Below are positions 1 to 7,495 of a DNA stretch of 64,000 nt, piece after piece; the first letter of the stretch is position 1; every line of letters begins with the position of its first letter. Below the pieces are notes generated by a model. The model saw only the letters and a list, made by a program, of their open reading frames with translations. It had not been told where the DNA came from and searched no databases. Both the position numbers and the translations under genes were made by a program. This DNA comes from Poriferisodalis sp965215815 (GTDB taxonomy: Bacteria > Actinomycetota > Acidimicrobiia > Acidimicrobiales > Poriferisodalaceae), in assembly GCF_965215815.1 (NCBI RefSeq), contig NZ_CBDCEO010000013.1:186001-250000 (forward strand). The letters run 5' to 3'.

Positions 1-245
1 ATGCCAATACCGCTGCCGCACACGGCTACGCCAAACTCCGCCTCTCGAGCCGCGACTGCCTCGCCGAGCGCTGCACCGAAATCGGGATAGTCGACCGCGT
101 CGGGGCCGTTGGTGCCGAGGTCGACGACGTCGTAACCGCCTGCACGCAGGTGCTCTGCCAAGCGATCTTTCAGTTCCCAGCCAGCGTGATCGGCCGCGAG
201 CGCGATAGCCGGCTTTCTTGAGATTGGCGAGTTGCCGTGAGCCAC
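1..245 (-). CDS. rpiB: Ribose-5-phosphate isomerase B, 5' part only (runs off the window)
   Basis: About 81 N-terminal residues of an RpiB/LacAB-type sugar isomerase, which interconverts ribose 5-phosphate and ribulose 5-phosphate in the pentose phosphate pathway. Reading the minus strand gives IALAADHAGWELKDRL, then VVDLGTNGPDAVDYPD, and ending GVAVCGSGIGI at the window edge. The AADHAG and CGSGIG motifs, including the catalytic cysteine, are the family hallmarks. The likely start is the GTG at 245-243, which gives an N-terminus MAHGNSPISRKPAIAL. It follows the prmC-sua5 stop by about 29 bases, so it is probably the last visible gene of that operon. The C-terminal half lies outside the window. 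Confidence 0.9.
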   Translation of the reverse strand, partial: MAHGNSPISRKPAIALAADHAGWELKDRLAEHLRAGGYDVVDLGTNGPDAVDYPDFGAALGEAVAAREAEFGVAVCGSGIG

Positions 246-274
246 CGCGCAAGTCTCGCAGCCGCCGATGCCCC

Positions 275-1807
275 TCAGGCGTCAGATTCTTCGGGAAATT
301 CTGCGAATTCGAGCGATTCTTCGGCCACGGCACCGGTTCGCAGGACAACGGGCTGGTCTCCGGTGACATCCACCACGGTGGATGCGGTGCCACCCGATGC
401 GGTGCCAAAGATGATGCAACCAATTCCCGGCAGCGTGGCAAGGCCCGCAGCTGCCTCTACGGCGCTGGCCGGCGTCTCGTCGCCGTGACGGTTCGCGCTC
501 GTGCCCGTCACTGGTCCGACCTCGTCGATGAGCCAGCGCAGCCAGCCCAGCGCCGGCGCTCGGACGCCGAGCGTCTCCCGGCCGTGCAACGGGTCTAGAC
601 CCCCTCGGCGCCGCGCCACCAGCGTCAGACCGCCCGGCCAGTGTCGCTGCGCGAGCGCGCGGGCTTGTGGGGACAGCTCCACCAGTTCGTCGGCCTGTTC
701 GAGGCCCGACACCAGGATCGGCATCGGCTCGCTGTGGGGACGCTCCTTGGCATCGCACACGCGGGCGACCGCAGCGGTGTCGGCGTAGCGAGCCATGACA
801 CCGCAGAGAGTGTCGGTGGGCGCCACGATGAATTCGCCGGCGCGCAGCCGCTCGGCCGCTTGGTCAATGGTCGATGCGTCGGGTTCAGAGCGCGGGCGCG
901 ACGCAACGAGCGCCCGATCGAGACCCGCCAAGTCGCGCTCGATTCGCACCTCTTCGTAACCGCGTGCGACCGCCATGGCCGCGACCGCCGATGCCTGTGC
1001 CGTCGCGATCTCCAGCACGAGCAGGCCGCCCGGTGCCAACCAGATGCGGGCGTCACGCACAATCGTGCGTACCGCGTCCAGTCCGTCCGGTCCGGCGTAG
1101 AGCGCCCCGTGTGGCTCCCAATCGTCGATCTCAGCGGAAAGCACCTCGCCGTCGGCCACATACGGAGGGTTGGACACAATGAGATCAAGTCGTCGGAACC
1201 GCAGCTCGGTCACGCAGTCGTTCCCGACGTGCAGTCCTTCGAGTGCTTCGAACCAGCTCCCTTGATGCAGCGAGACGCGGGTGGCTGCACTTCCCAGACC
1301 GGCCATGTTCGCTGCCGCCAGCGACAGCGCGTCGGCTGAACTGTCGGTGGCGTACACGCGGGCCTGGGGCACCTCGTGTGCGATCGACAAGGCGATCGCG
1401 CCGCAGCCCGTGCCCAGATCGACCACGTTCACTTCTGCCAGACGCCGTCGGCGCACTGTGCTTTGGAGCCAGTCGATGGCGATGCCCGCAACCACCTCCG
1501 TCTCAGGGCGAGGGATGAGCGCACGGAGGTCGGTGGCCAGGTCGAGCTTGCGGAAACCCCAGCTGCCGAGCACGTATTGCAGCGGCTCGCCCGCCACCCG
1601 ACGGGCGGCCATGGCGTCGGCGTGCGCCACCATGCGCACAGTCATCGGCGTCTGCGGCGCCAGGGCGACCTCGGCGGCGTCGCGCCCGCTGGCCTCCGCC
1701 GCGATGCGGCGCGCGCTCACCTCAGGTTCGGGCACACCGGCAGCCTCGAACTGCGCACGCAGTCCCCGGTACAGGTCCCCCAGCATCAGCCCGTCGGGAT
1801 GGGCCAT
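275..1807 (-). CDS. prmC: Fused release-factor glutamine methyltransferase and Sua5/YrdC threonylcarbamoyl-AMP synthase
   Basis: A 510-residue two-domain protein. The N-terminal ~300 residues are PrmC, which methylates the GGQ glutamine of release factors: it has the SAM-binding VVDLGTGCGAIALSIA and the substrate motif SNPPYV. The C-terminal ~195 residues are Sua5/YrdC/TsaC, which makes threonylcarbamoyl-AMP for the t6A37 tRNA modification: it has APTDTLCGV, the KER motif of the K-x-R type and GTSANRHG (S-x-N). Both active-site sets look intact. A TTG at 1843 overlaps the prfA stop, but the ATG at 1807 has GGAG seven bases upstream and was preferred. It sits directly after prfA, whose product PrmC modifies. 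The two activities are usually encoded by separate adjacent genes in actinobacteria, and here they are one continuous frame. Confidence 0.92.
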   Translation of the reverse strand: MAHPDGLMLGDLYRGLRAQFEAAGVPEPEVSARRIAAEASGRDAAEVALAPQTPMTVRMVAHADAMAARRVAGEPLQYVLGSWGFRKLDLATDLRALIPRPETEVVAGIAIDWLQSTVRRRRLAEVNVVDLGTGCGAIALSIAHEVPQARVYATDSSADALSLAAANMAGLGSAATRVSLHQGSWFEALEGLHVGNDCVTELRFRRLDLIVSNPPYVADGEVLSAEIDDWEPHGALYAGPDGLDAVRTIVRDARIWLAPGGLLVLEIATAQASAVAAMAVARGYEEVRIERDLAGLDRALVASRPRSEPDASTIDQAAERLRAGEFIVAPTDTLCGVMARYADTAAVARVCDAKERPHSEPMPILVSGLEQADELVELSPQARALAQRHWPGGLTLVARRRGGLDPLHGRETLGVRAPALGWLRWLIDEVGPVTGTSANRHGDETPASAVEAAAGLATLPGIGCIIFGTASGGTASTVVDVTGDQPVVLRTGAVAEESLEFAEFPEESDA

Positions 1808-1839
1808 GACCGAGCTCCGTTTCCTTCCCCGGCGACGGT

Positions 1840-2946
1840 TCAAGCACCGCCGTCGGCGACCGCAGCTGCCAAGAGCTGCTCGCGCTCAGCACTAGCTAGT
1901 GCCTCGACGATCTCGTCCAGCTCGCCGGCCAGCACCCGGTCCAGCTTGTAGATCGTGAGACCCACCCGGTGATCGGTGACCCGGCTCTCCTTGAAGTTGT
2001 ACGTCCGGATCTTCTCGGAGCGGCCTCCGCCGCGGACCTGGTCCCGCTTGTGGGCCGCCACCTCTGCTGCGTGGGCCTCTTGCTGGAGCTGCAAGAGCCG
2101 CGAGCGCAGCACCCGCATGGCCTTGGCTCGGTTCTGAAGCTGGCTCTTCTCGTCCTGCATCGACACCACCACCCCGGTGGGCTTGTGGGTGACCCGCACC
2201 GCCGAATCGGTGGTGTTGACCGACTGGCCTCCCGGTCCCGATGAGCGGAACGTGTCGACGATGAGATCGTTCGGATCGATCTCGACGTCCACTTCCTCGG
2301 CTTCGGGCAGCACGCTCACTGTCGCTGACGATGTGTGGACGCGGCCTTGGGACTCCGTCACGGGTACTCGCTGCACTCGGTGCGGTCCGCCCTCGTGCTT
2401 CAGCGTCCGCCACACGCCGGGACCGCGCACCGCGAACGTCACGTTGGTGAACCCGCCCATGTCGCTGTCCTGACTGCCGAGCAGCTCGAACGACCATCTC
2501 GGCTGCACGGCCACATACGCCCGGTACATCTCGAACAGGTCTCGTGCCCAGAGGTTGGCTTCCTCGCCGCCCTCGGCCCCCTGGATCTCCACGATGACAT
2601 CGCGCTCGTCGTTCGGATCCTGGGGCAGCAGCAGATCCTTCAGCCGCTCGTCGAGATTTGCTGCTCGCTCGGTCGCGGCCTCCAGCATCTCTGAGGCCTC
2701 GGCCGCATCGTCGCCGACGCTGGCGTCGAGGAGGTCCTGGGCGGCTTCGGCGTCGGCCTGTGCATCTCGAGCCTCGTGGGCGACGTCGATGATCTCGCCG
2801 ATCCGAGCGAGTCGCCGGCCGAGTTCGGCGAACTGCGCCCGGTCGCCCGAGGCCACGCCTTCGCCGAGCTTTCGCTCGAGTTCGGACCGCTCGGCCTCGA
2901 GCGCGACAAGCCGTTCAGATTCGAAGGCTTCGAGGGCGCCCAACAC
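1840..2946 (-). CDS. prfA: Peptide chain release factor 1
   Basis: A 368-residue class I release factor that reads UAA and UAG and triggers peptidyl-tRNA hydrolysis on the ribosome. The codon-recognition tripeptide is PVT (in RVQRVPVTESQGRVHTS), the P-x-T form of RF1 rather than the SPF of RF2. The catalytic GGQ is in SSGPGGQSVNTTDS. An N-terminal coiled-coil domain of about 100 residues is present, and the length is normal for RF1. The start is GTG at 2946, with only a weak ribosome-binding site. The gene is followed without a gap by prmC, which methylates the GGQ motif. Confidence 0.97.
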   Translation of the reverse strand: MLGALEAFESERLVALEAERSELERKLGEGVASGDRAQFAELGRRLARIGEIIDVAHEARDAQADAEAAQDLLDASVGDDAAEASEMLEAATERAANLDERLKDLLLPQDPNDERDVIVEIQGAEGGEEANLWARDLFEMYRAYVAVQPRWSFELLGSQDSDMGGFTNVTFAVRGPGVWRTLKHEGGPHRVQRVPVTESQGRVHTSSATVSVLPEAEEVDVEIDPNDLIVDTFRSSGPGGQSVNTTDSAVRVTHKPTGVVVSMQDEKSQLQNRAKAMRVLRSRLLQLQQEAHAAEVAAHKRDQVRGGGRSEKIRTYNFKESRVTDHRVGLTIYKLDRVLAGELDEIVEALASAEREQLLAAAVADGGA

Positions 2947-2979
2947 GCGTTCAGGCTAACTGCGGGGGTAGTGGGCGGA

Positions 2980-4041
2980 TCAGTGACCTATGGCGGTGGT
3001 GGTGCGCCACCCGTCGTCGATCTCGACGATCTCGGCTGGTCGTATGAGCCTGGTCGCCATGGCTGCGACGATGTCGTGCGCATCGCGGCGAGCCAGCGCC
3101 ACGACCAGCTCGGCTTCCGGATCGAGCAACAGACGAGCGTCGGCGGCGAATGGCACGACGTCAAGGTCGATGCCGACGCAAGTGACGACGACCAAGCGAC
3201 GACCATCGGACCGCACGCCGTACGCGACCGCAGGCGCCGATTCTTTGGGTCCACTCCGCGGCAGGGGCGGAGACGCAGCGCGCAAGCGGCTCGCACCTAC
3301 GAGTTCCGGCTGGCGCAGCAGCAGTGATCGGAGCCAGCGAGCCGCGCCCATGCGGTTGAGCGGATGCGGCGACGCCCCCGGCGAGCGATGTATCCGCACC
3401 ACCTCGGCGACGCGGCGGATGGCCTCGGGCGTTGGCTCACCGGCGTGCAGCAACGAGAAGGCCTCCCGATCGTGAGCGCCCACTCCGACCTCGATCTGCC
3501 ACACCACGGAAGGTTCGTCGGGATCACCGCCGTCGGTGTCCTCACCGCTGCTGGTGGCCACAGCGACGATGCGAGCTACTTCGAGACCCTCTACCTCGCC
3601 GGTGATGACGCCGTGCTCGACTGCAATCTCGACACCGGCAACGCCCAGCAGGGCCACCAGCTCGGGAACTCGGGGAGGAGCTGGCTCGGTCGGTCGCGGT
3701 GCCGCCCCTGCGAGAGCGGCACTGGGCCCGTCGATCTGCCACACAGTGGGTGCCGTGCCAAAGCACGCTGCCCGCCGAGCGAGCACGTCGCTGTGGTTCT
3801 CGGCAAAGACATGCACACTGTCGCAGCCAGTGCGCACCGCCATTGCCAACGCGCCGCCCAGCGCCCGCTGGGGTCGCTCCTGGGCAAGGCACAGCACCGT
3901 CGGCTCGGCGTCCGCAACAACGGCCAGGGCTCCGTCATCGGTGCCCGAGACTTCAGCCAGATCCACGCCGAGCACGGAGCGGGCCAGGGCTCGCAGCTTC
4001 GCCGCGTGCAGGGCCCGGATGCGATCAGCGTCGAGCGCCAT
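2980..4041 (-). CDS. Conserved-looking protein of unknown function between rpmE and prfA
   Basis: A 353-residue protein I do not recognise. It begins MALDADRIRALHAAKL, is rich in Ala, Val, Glu and Asp, and has no signal peptide or obvious membrane segment. The middle contains alternating hydrophobic beta-strand-like stretches (VELVALLGVAGVEIAVEHG, LEVARIVAVATSSGED). The end has strings such as LVVVTCVGIDLDVVPFAADA and AEIVEIDDGWRTTTAIGH. It has a strong coding composition and an ATG start, and sits in line with the operon about 33 bases before prfA. Its position suggests a housekeeping or translation-linked role, but no catalytic motif supports a specific function. Confidence 0.75.
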   Translation of the reverse strand: MALDADRIRALHAAKLRALARSVLGVDLAEVSGTDDGALAVVADAEPTVLCLAQERPQRALGGALAMAVRTGCDSVHVFAENHSDVLARRAACFGTAPTVWQIDGPSAALAGAAPRPTEPAPPRVPELVALLGVAGVEIAVEHGVITGEVEGLEVARIVAVATSSGEDTDGGDPDEPSVVWQIEVGVGAHDREAFSLLHAGEPTPEAIRRVAEVVRIHRSPGASPHPLNRMGAARWLRSLLLRQPELVGASRLRAASPPLPRSGPKESAPAVAYGVRSDGRRLVVVTCVGIDLDVVPFAADARLLLDPEAELVVALARRDAHDIVAAMATRLIRPAEIVEIDDGWRTTTAIGH

Positions 4042-4138
4042 GGTGGCTGCCGTCAGACGTGGGGGGTTTCGAGACTGCGGTGCCGGCCCATTGGTGATGC
4101 TCGTAGCACCCGCCGGCCGCGCCGAACCGGTGGCCCGT

Positions 4139-4396
4139 TCAGCTCCGCCGCTTCCGCTGGCCGTAGCGGCGCTCGAAGCGCTCCACGCGGCCCGCCGTGT
4201 CGACGATCTTCATCTGCCCGGTGAAGAAGGGATGGCTGGCACTGGACAGCTCAACGTTGGCCAGCGGATAGGTGTTGCCGTCGGCCCACTCGATCGTGGC
4301 GTTGGTCTCGACAGTGGACTGGGTGAGGAACGCGAAATCGGCGCTGGCGTCGCGGAACACCACGGGCCTGTAGTTCGGATGGATATCGCTCTTCAT
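4139..4396 (-). CDS. rpmE2: 50S ribosomal protein L31, type B
   Basis: An 85-residue L31. It begins MKSDIHPNYRPVVFRD and contains FLTQSTVETNATIEW, YPLANVELSSASHPFFTG and VDTAGRVERFERRYG, the signature of L31 type B. The CxxC zinc-binding cysteines of the zinc-containing form are absent, so this is the C- (zinc-free) paralogue. In many bacteria that form is induced under zinc limitation and replaces the C+ form. Here it occupies the usual chromosomal rpmE position between rho and prfA, so it may be the only L31. No Zur-like operator was recognised upstream. The spacing to the rho-like gene is about 70 bases. Confidence 0.95.
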   Translation of the reverse strand: MKSDIHPNYRPVVFRDASADFAFLTQSTVETNATIEWADGNTYPLANVELSSASHPFFTGQMKIVDTAGRVERFERRYGQRKRRS

Positions 4397-4468
4397 CGTG
4401 TTCCCTGATTCGAAGGTTCCGGGGCAGTCAGCCTAAGGCGCCTGGGGTGCAATCGCATCGAGTGCAGA

Positions 4469-5890
4469 TCAACGGTGCTCACCGAGGCTGAAGCTGTGGT
4501 CGCGGTCCACCGAGACCTCGCCGGCCTTCAGATCAGCGATTCCCGGCAAGCCCCCAACGAGCGCTATCTCCAGGTTCGCCGCTTCGCGCAGCCGCGCCGC
4601 CACCAGGTCGTCGACTGGGTTGCCCGTTGACGTCCGTGCCGTTGCCACCATGGTGATGGAGCCGGCGTCTTCCAGATTCCGGGCGCCTCCGAAGAACCGC
4701 AGCGTCGACGAGATGGCTGCGCCCACGGTGTCGGCGGGCTGATGTCGCCCGTTCCCACTTGCCGCGTAGGCACGAGCAAGCCGCGTCAATCCGTCGAAGA
4801 GGATCACGACGTCGTCTCCAGACTCCGCCATACGCTTCGTGCGCTCCAGCGTGAGCTCGGCCACGGCAAGGTGCTCTTCGGGCGGCCGGTCGAACGTAGA
4901 CGCCAGGACCTCGCCCGAGGTCTCCAGCCGGCGGGTCAACTCGGTGACATCCTCGGGCCGCTCCTCGATGAGCAGCACGATCAGGTGGATGTCTGGATGT
5001 TGGTCGCCAATGGCAGTGGCCATTGCCGCCAGCAGTGGTGATGCAGAGCGCGTCCCACTGGCCGTGAGCAGGCCGCGTGAACCCATTCCGATCAGGGCGA
5101 GGTCGTCGACGGTCGCGAGAGTTCCTGCACGCTGGGGGCCCGCGAGCGGCAATGCGTCTGTGGGCAGCACCGGTGTGAGTTCATCAAACAGCGGTCGGTC
5201 AGGTCGTTCGGGCGGCAGCTCGCCATTGAGCGTGTCAAGGCGCAGCAGTGCAGGGTTGCGCTCGCTGCGGGCCGCTGGACGGCTGACGCCGGTGATCCGG
5301 TCGCCGCGGCGCAGGTCGTACTGACGCACCTGCCGGGCCGCGATATAGACATCGTCGGCCGAAGGCAGCGGGCCAGCAGTGCGCAGGAAGCCGTAGCCCT
5401 CGTCTCGCAGGTCGAGCAGGCCATCGCAATGCACGGTCTCGCCGACAATCGGTCCGTCGTCTCGGCCTCGACCGCGGCGGCGGCTGCGGCGGTTGCCTTC
5501 CTCGGCCACTGGGGCATCGGGCCCGGATCCCTCATCGTCGGGTTGCGTATCGCCGGCGTCCGCTGGCGGCGCGTCCCGATCATCGACGACCGGCGGCGAA
5601 TCGGCTTCGGCTTCGGCTTCGGCGTCAGAGCCGCTCGAAGCGACGGGTTGAGGCGGCGGTGCTGGTGTACGGGTGCGCGTCGTGACCTTCGGAGTCTCCG
5701 CAACCGCTTCGGCCGGATCTTCGGCCACGCCTCCTGTGTCGCCGTTGGCGCCCTCGGGCGCAAGGATGGCGCTGATGATCGTGCCCTTGCGGGCACGGGG
5801 TGCTACCTCGATGCCGAGCGCCGCGGCGATCTGGAGCAATTCGTCTCGCTCCTTCGCCTCCAGCAAGGCACGATCCGGCATGTCCGACAT
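4469..5890 (-). CDS. rho: Rho-like protein lacking the ATPase P-loop (apparent ATPase-dead Rho)
   Basis: A 473-residue protein colinear with Rho at the standard rho locus. Residues 8-43 resemble the Rho N-terminal helical domain. Residues 45-145 are an acidic/Pro/Arg-rich insert of the actinobacterial kind. Residues 155-225 are the cold-shock-type RNA-binding domain with EGYGFLRT. The ATPase core follows without a gap: LLIEERPEDVTEL (309-317) and the Walker B strand VVILFDGLTRLARAY (361-375) are recognisable. Where E. coli Rho has GQRGLIVAPPKAGKT, this protein has GSRGLLTASGTRSAS (270-284), so the Walker A lysine and threonine are missing. The R-loop lysine and arginine finger are also not found, and the chain ends about 80 residues early. 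No frameshift explains the change. It may be an RNA-binding pseudoenzyme or have another role. Membership of the Rho family is firm, but termination activity is doubtful. Confidence 0.88.
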   Translation of the reverse strand: MSDMPDRALLEAKERDELLQIAAALGIEVAPRARKGTIISAILAPEGANGDTGGVAEDPAEAVAETPKVTTRTRTPAPPPQPVASSGSDAEAEAEADSPPVVDDRDAPPADAGDTQPDDEGSGPDAPVAEEGNRRSRRRGRGRDDGPIVGETVHCDGLLDLRDEGYGFLRTAGPLPSADDVYIAARQVRQYDLRRGDRITGVSRPAARSERNPALLRLDTLNGELPPERPDRPLFDELTPVLPTDALPLAGPQRAGTLATVDDLALIGMGSRGLLTASGTRSASPLLAAMATAIGDQHPDIHLIVLLIEERPEDVTELTRRLETSGEVLASTFDRPPEEHLAVAELTLERTKRMAESGDDVVILFDGLTRLARAYAASGNGRHQPADTVGAAISSTLRFFGGARNLEDAGSITMVATARTSTGNPVDDLVAARLREAANLEIALVGGLPGIADLKAGEVSVDRDHSFSLGEHR

Positions 5891-6070
5891 GGCTACCTCA
5901 GAAGCTCTGGCTTGCTCTCGCGACGCCGTTCGGGCCGCGAAGTGAGTTTGCGTTTCCTGTGCCGGGCCTTGGCGCCCGACACAGCGATCTGGTCCCGTGA
6001 CGCCCGAGCGAGCCCTGCACTGGGGGAACCGTCGATCAACGCTGACGCTACCGCCAGCCGCCCCAAGCCA
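5891..6070. other. Intergenic region between thrC and the rho-like gene; thrB absent
   Basis: 180 bases between the thrC stop and the rho-like ATG. A homoserine kinase gene (thrB) often lies here in actinobacteria, but no thrB-like frame is present. The only open stretch is a basic, low-complexity continuation with no start or family features. I see no clear terminator. The region probably carries the rho-like gene's leader. Confidence 0.5.
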
Positions 6071-7471
6071 CTACTGCCCGGCAGCGGAAGTGACGAAGTC
6101 GCGGAGGGTGGCGAGGTCGTTCGGGAGAGCGGTGAGGTACTCGTCGCGGTCGGCAAGGGCGGCCAGCGACGGTGGCAACTCGGGTTGTCGGCCGGTGGCT
6201 TCGACTACCGCCTCGCCGAATTTGGCAGGGTGTGCGGTGGACATGACGGCGATGGGAGTGGTCCATCCGCCGGGCGGAGCGTCACGGCGCGCCACCGTGA
6301 GTGCAACCGCCGTGTGCGGGTCGATGAGCCGGCCGTCGGCTTCATCCACCGCCGCGATCGTGGCGGCCACCTCGTCCTCGCTCGCAGAGCCGGCATCGAA
6401 GCCCGCACGCAGGCCAGCAAGTACATCAGGCGCCAATGCCAAGGAATCCTCTGCACGGAAGTGAGCCATGTCGGCTGCGAGCGCAGCGCCGCGGCGGCCA
6501 CCCAGCTCGAACAGCAGCCGCTCGAAGTTGCTGGACACACCGATATCCATGGCCGGGCTGGTCGAGGGCCGCACCTCGCTGATGGACATGTCGCCGGTGC
6601 GGTGGGTGCGAGCCAGGATGTCGTTGTGGTTGGTGGCAACCACGAGCCGGTCGATCGGGACGCCCATGCGGCGGGCCACATCGCCCGCAAGCACGTTGCC
6701 GAAGTTGCCGGTCGGCACGCAGAACGACACGGCCTGCTCGGGTGCGCCCAGCTTCACCGCAGTGGTCACGTAGTAGACGGTCTGCGCAGCCACGCGTGCC
6801 CAGTTGATGCTGTTCACCGCTCCGAGCCGCATCCGCTCGCGCAACGGTCGGTCGCCAAACAGCGCCTTCACCAGGTCCTGGCAATCGTCGAAGGTGCCGT
6901 TGATGGCCACGTTGTGAATGTTCGGGCTGTCCACGGTGGTCATCTGGCGTCGCTGGATCTCGGTGACCCGGCCAGCCGGATGCAGCATCACCAATTCGAT
7001 GCCCTCGCGGTCACGGCACGCCTCGATGGCCGCCGAGCCGGTGTCTCCTGAGGTGGCGCCCACGACCGTCATGGTCGTGGCGCGCCGGGTGAGCTCGTGT
7101 TCGAACAGACGACCCAGCAGCGCCAGCGCCACGTCCTTGAACGACAGCGTCGGCCCCCGGAACAGCTCCACGAGGTGTTCACCTGTGGCCAACTGGCTGG
7201 TCGGCACCACTTCGGGATGGGTGAACGTGGAGTACGCGTCGAGGGTGAGTGCGGTCAGATCGTCGACGTCCAATGAGGGCGCCACAAATGGGGCCAGCAC
7301 CCGTGCTGCCACCTCGTGGTACTCGAGTTCAGCAAAATCAGCCAGGTCGTTCGCACTGATCGCCGGCAGTTCAACAGGCACATACAGCCCGCCGTCGGAG
7401 GCCAGGCCCTCGAGCAGCACATCGCCGAATTCCAGGATCGGGGCATCGCCCCGGGTGCTGAGGTAACGCAT
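6071..7471 (-). CDS. thrC: Threonine synthase
   Basis: A 466-residue PLP enzyme that converts O-phosphohomoserine to threonine. It belongs to the long E. coli/yeast-type class: the N-terminus MRYLSTRGD is typical of that class, the PLP lysine is in GPTLSFKDVAL, the phosphate-binding motif is GATSGDTGSAA, and VPTGNFGNVLAG follows. The ATG at 7471 matches the family start. A TTG five codons upstream would extend the frame but has no better support. It is the last threonine-pathway gene in the hom-thrC pair, 24 bases after the hom stop. Its substrate requires homoserine kinase, which is not encoded in this window. Confidence 0.96.
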   Translation of the reverse strand: MRYLSTRGDAPILEFGDVLLEGLASDGGLYVPVELPAISANDLADFAELEYHEVAARVLAPFVAPSLDVDDLTALTLDAYSTFTHPEVVPTSQLATGEHLVELFRGPTLSFKDVALALLGRLFEHELTRRATTMTVVGATSGDTGSAAIEACRDREGIELVMLHPAGRVTEIQRRQMTTVDSPNIHNVAINGTFDDCQDLVKALFGDRPLRERMRLGAVNSINWARVAAQTVYYVTTAVKLGAPEQAVSFCVPTGNFGNVLAGDVARRMGVPIDRLVVATNHNDILARTHRTGDMSISEVRPSTSPAMDIGVSSNFERLLFELGGRRGAALAADMAHFRAEDSLALAPDVLAGLRAGFDAGSASEDEVAATIAAVDEADGRLIDPHTAVALTVARRDAPPGGWTTPIAVMSTAHPAKFGEAVVEATGRQPELPPSLAALADRDEYLTALPNDLATLRDFVTSAAGQ

Positions 7472-7495
7472 GCTCAGGCCAGTCAATCCCGCCGG

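Noticed and set aside
4139..4396. L31 lacking CxxC as a broken gene
   Set aside because: The sequence fits the type B (zinc-free) L31 along its whole length, so loss of cysteines is normal for this paralogue.
5429..7051. A 540-codon open frame on the plus strand opposite rho and thrC
   Set aside because: It is antisense to two genes with clear family motifs, and its translation is Arg/His/Gly-rich with no domain. Long antisense frames are expected in GC-rich DNA.
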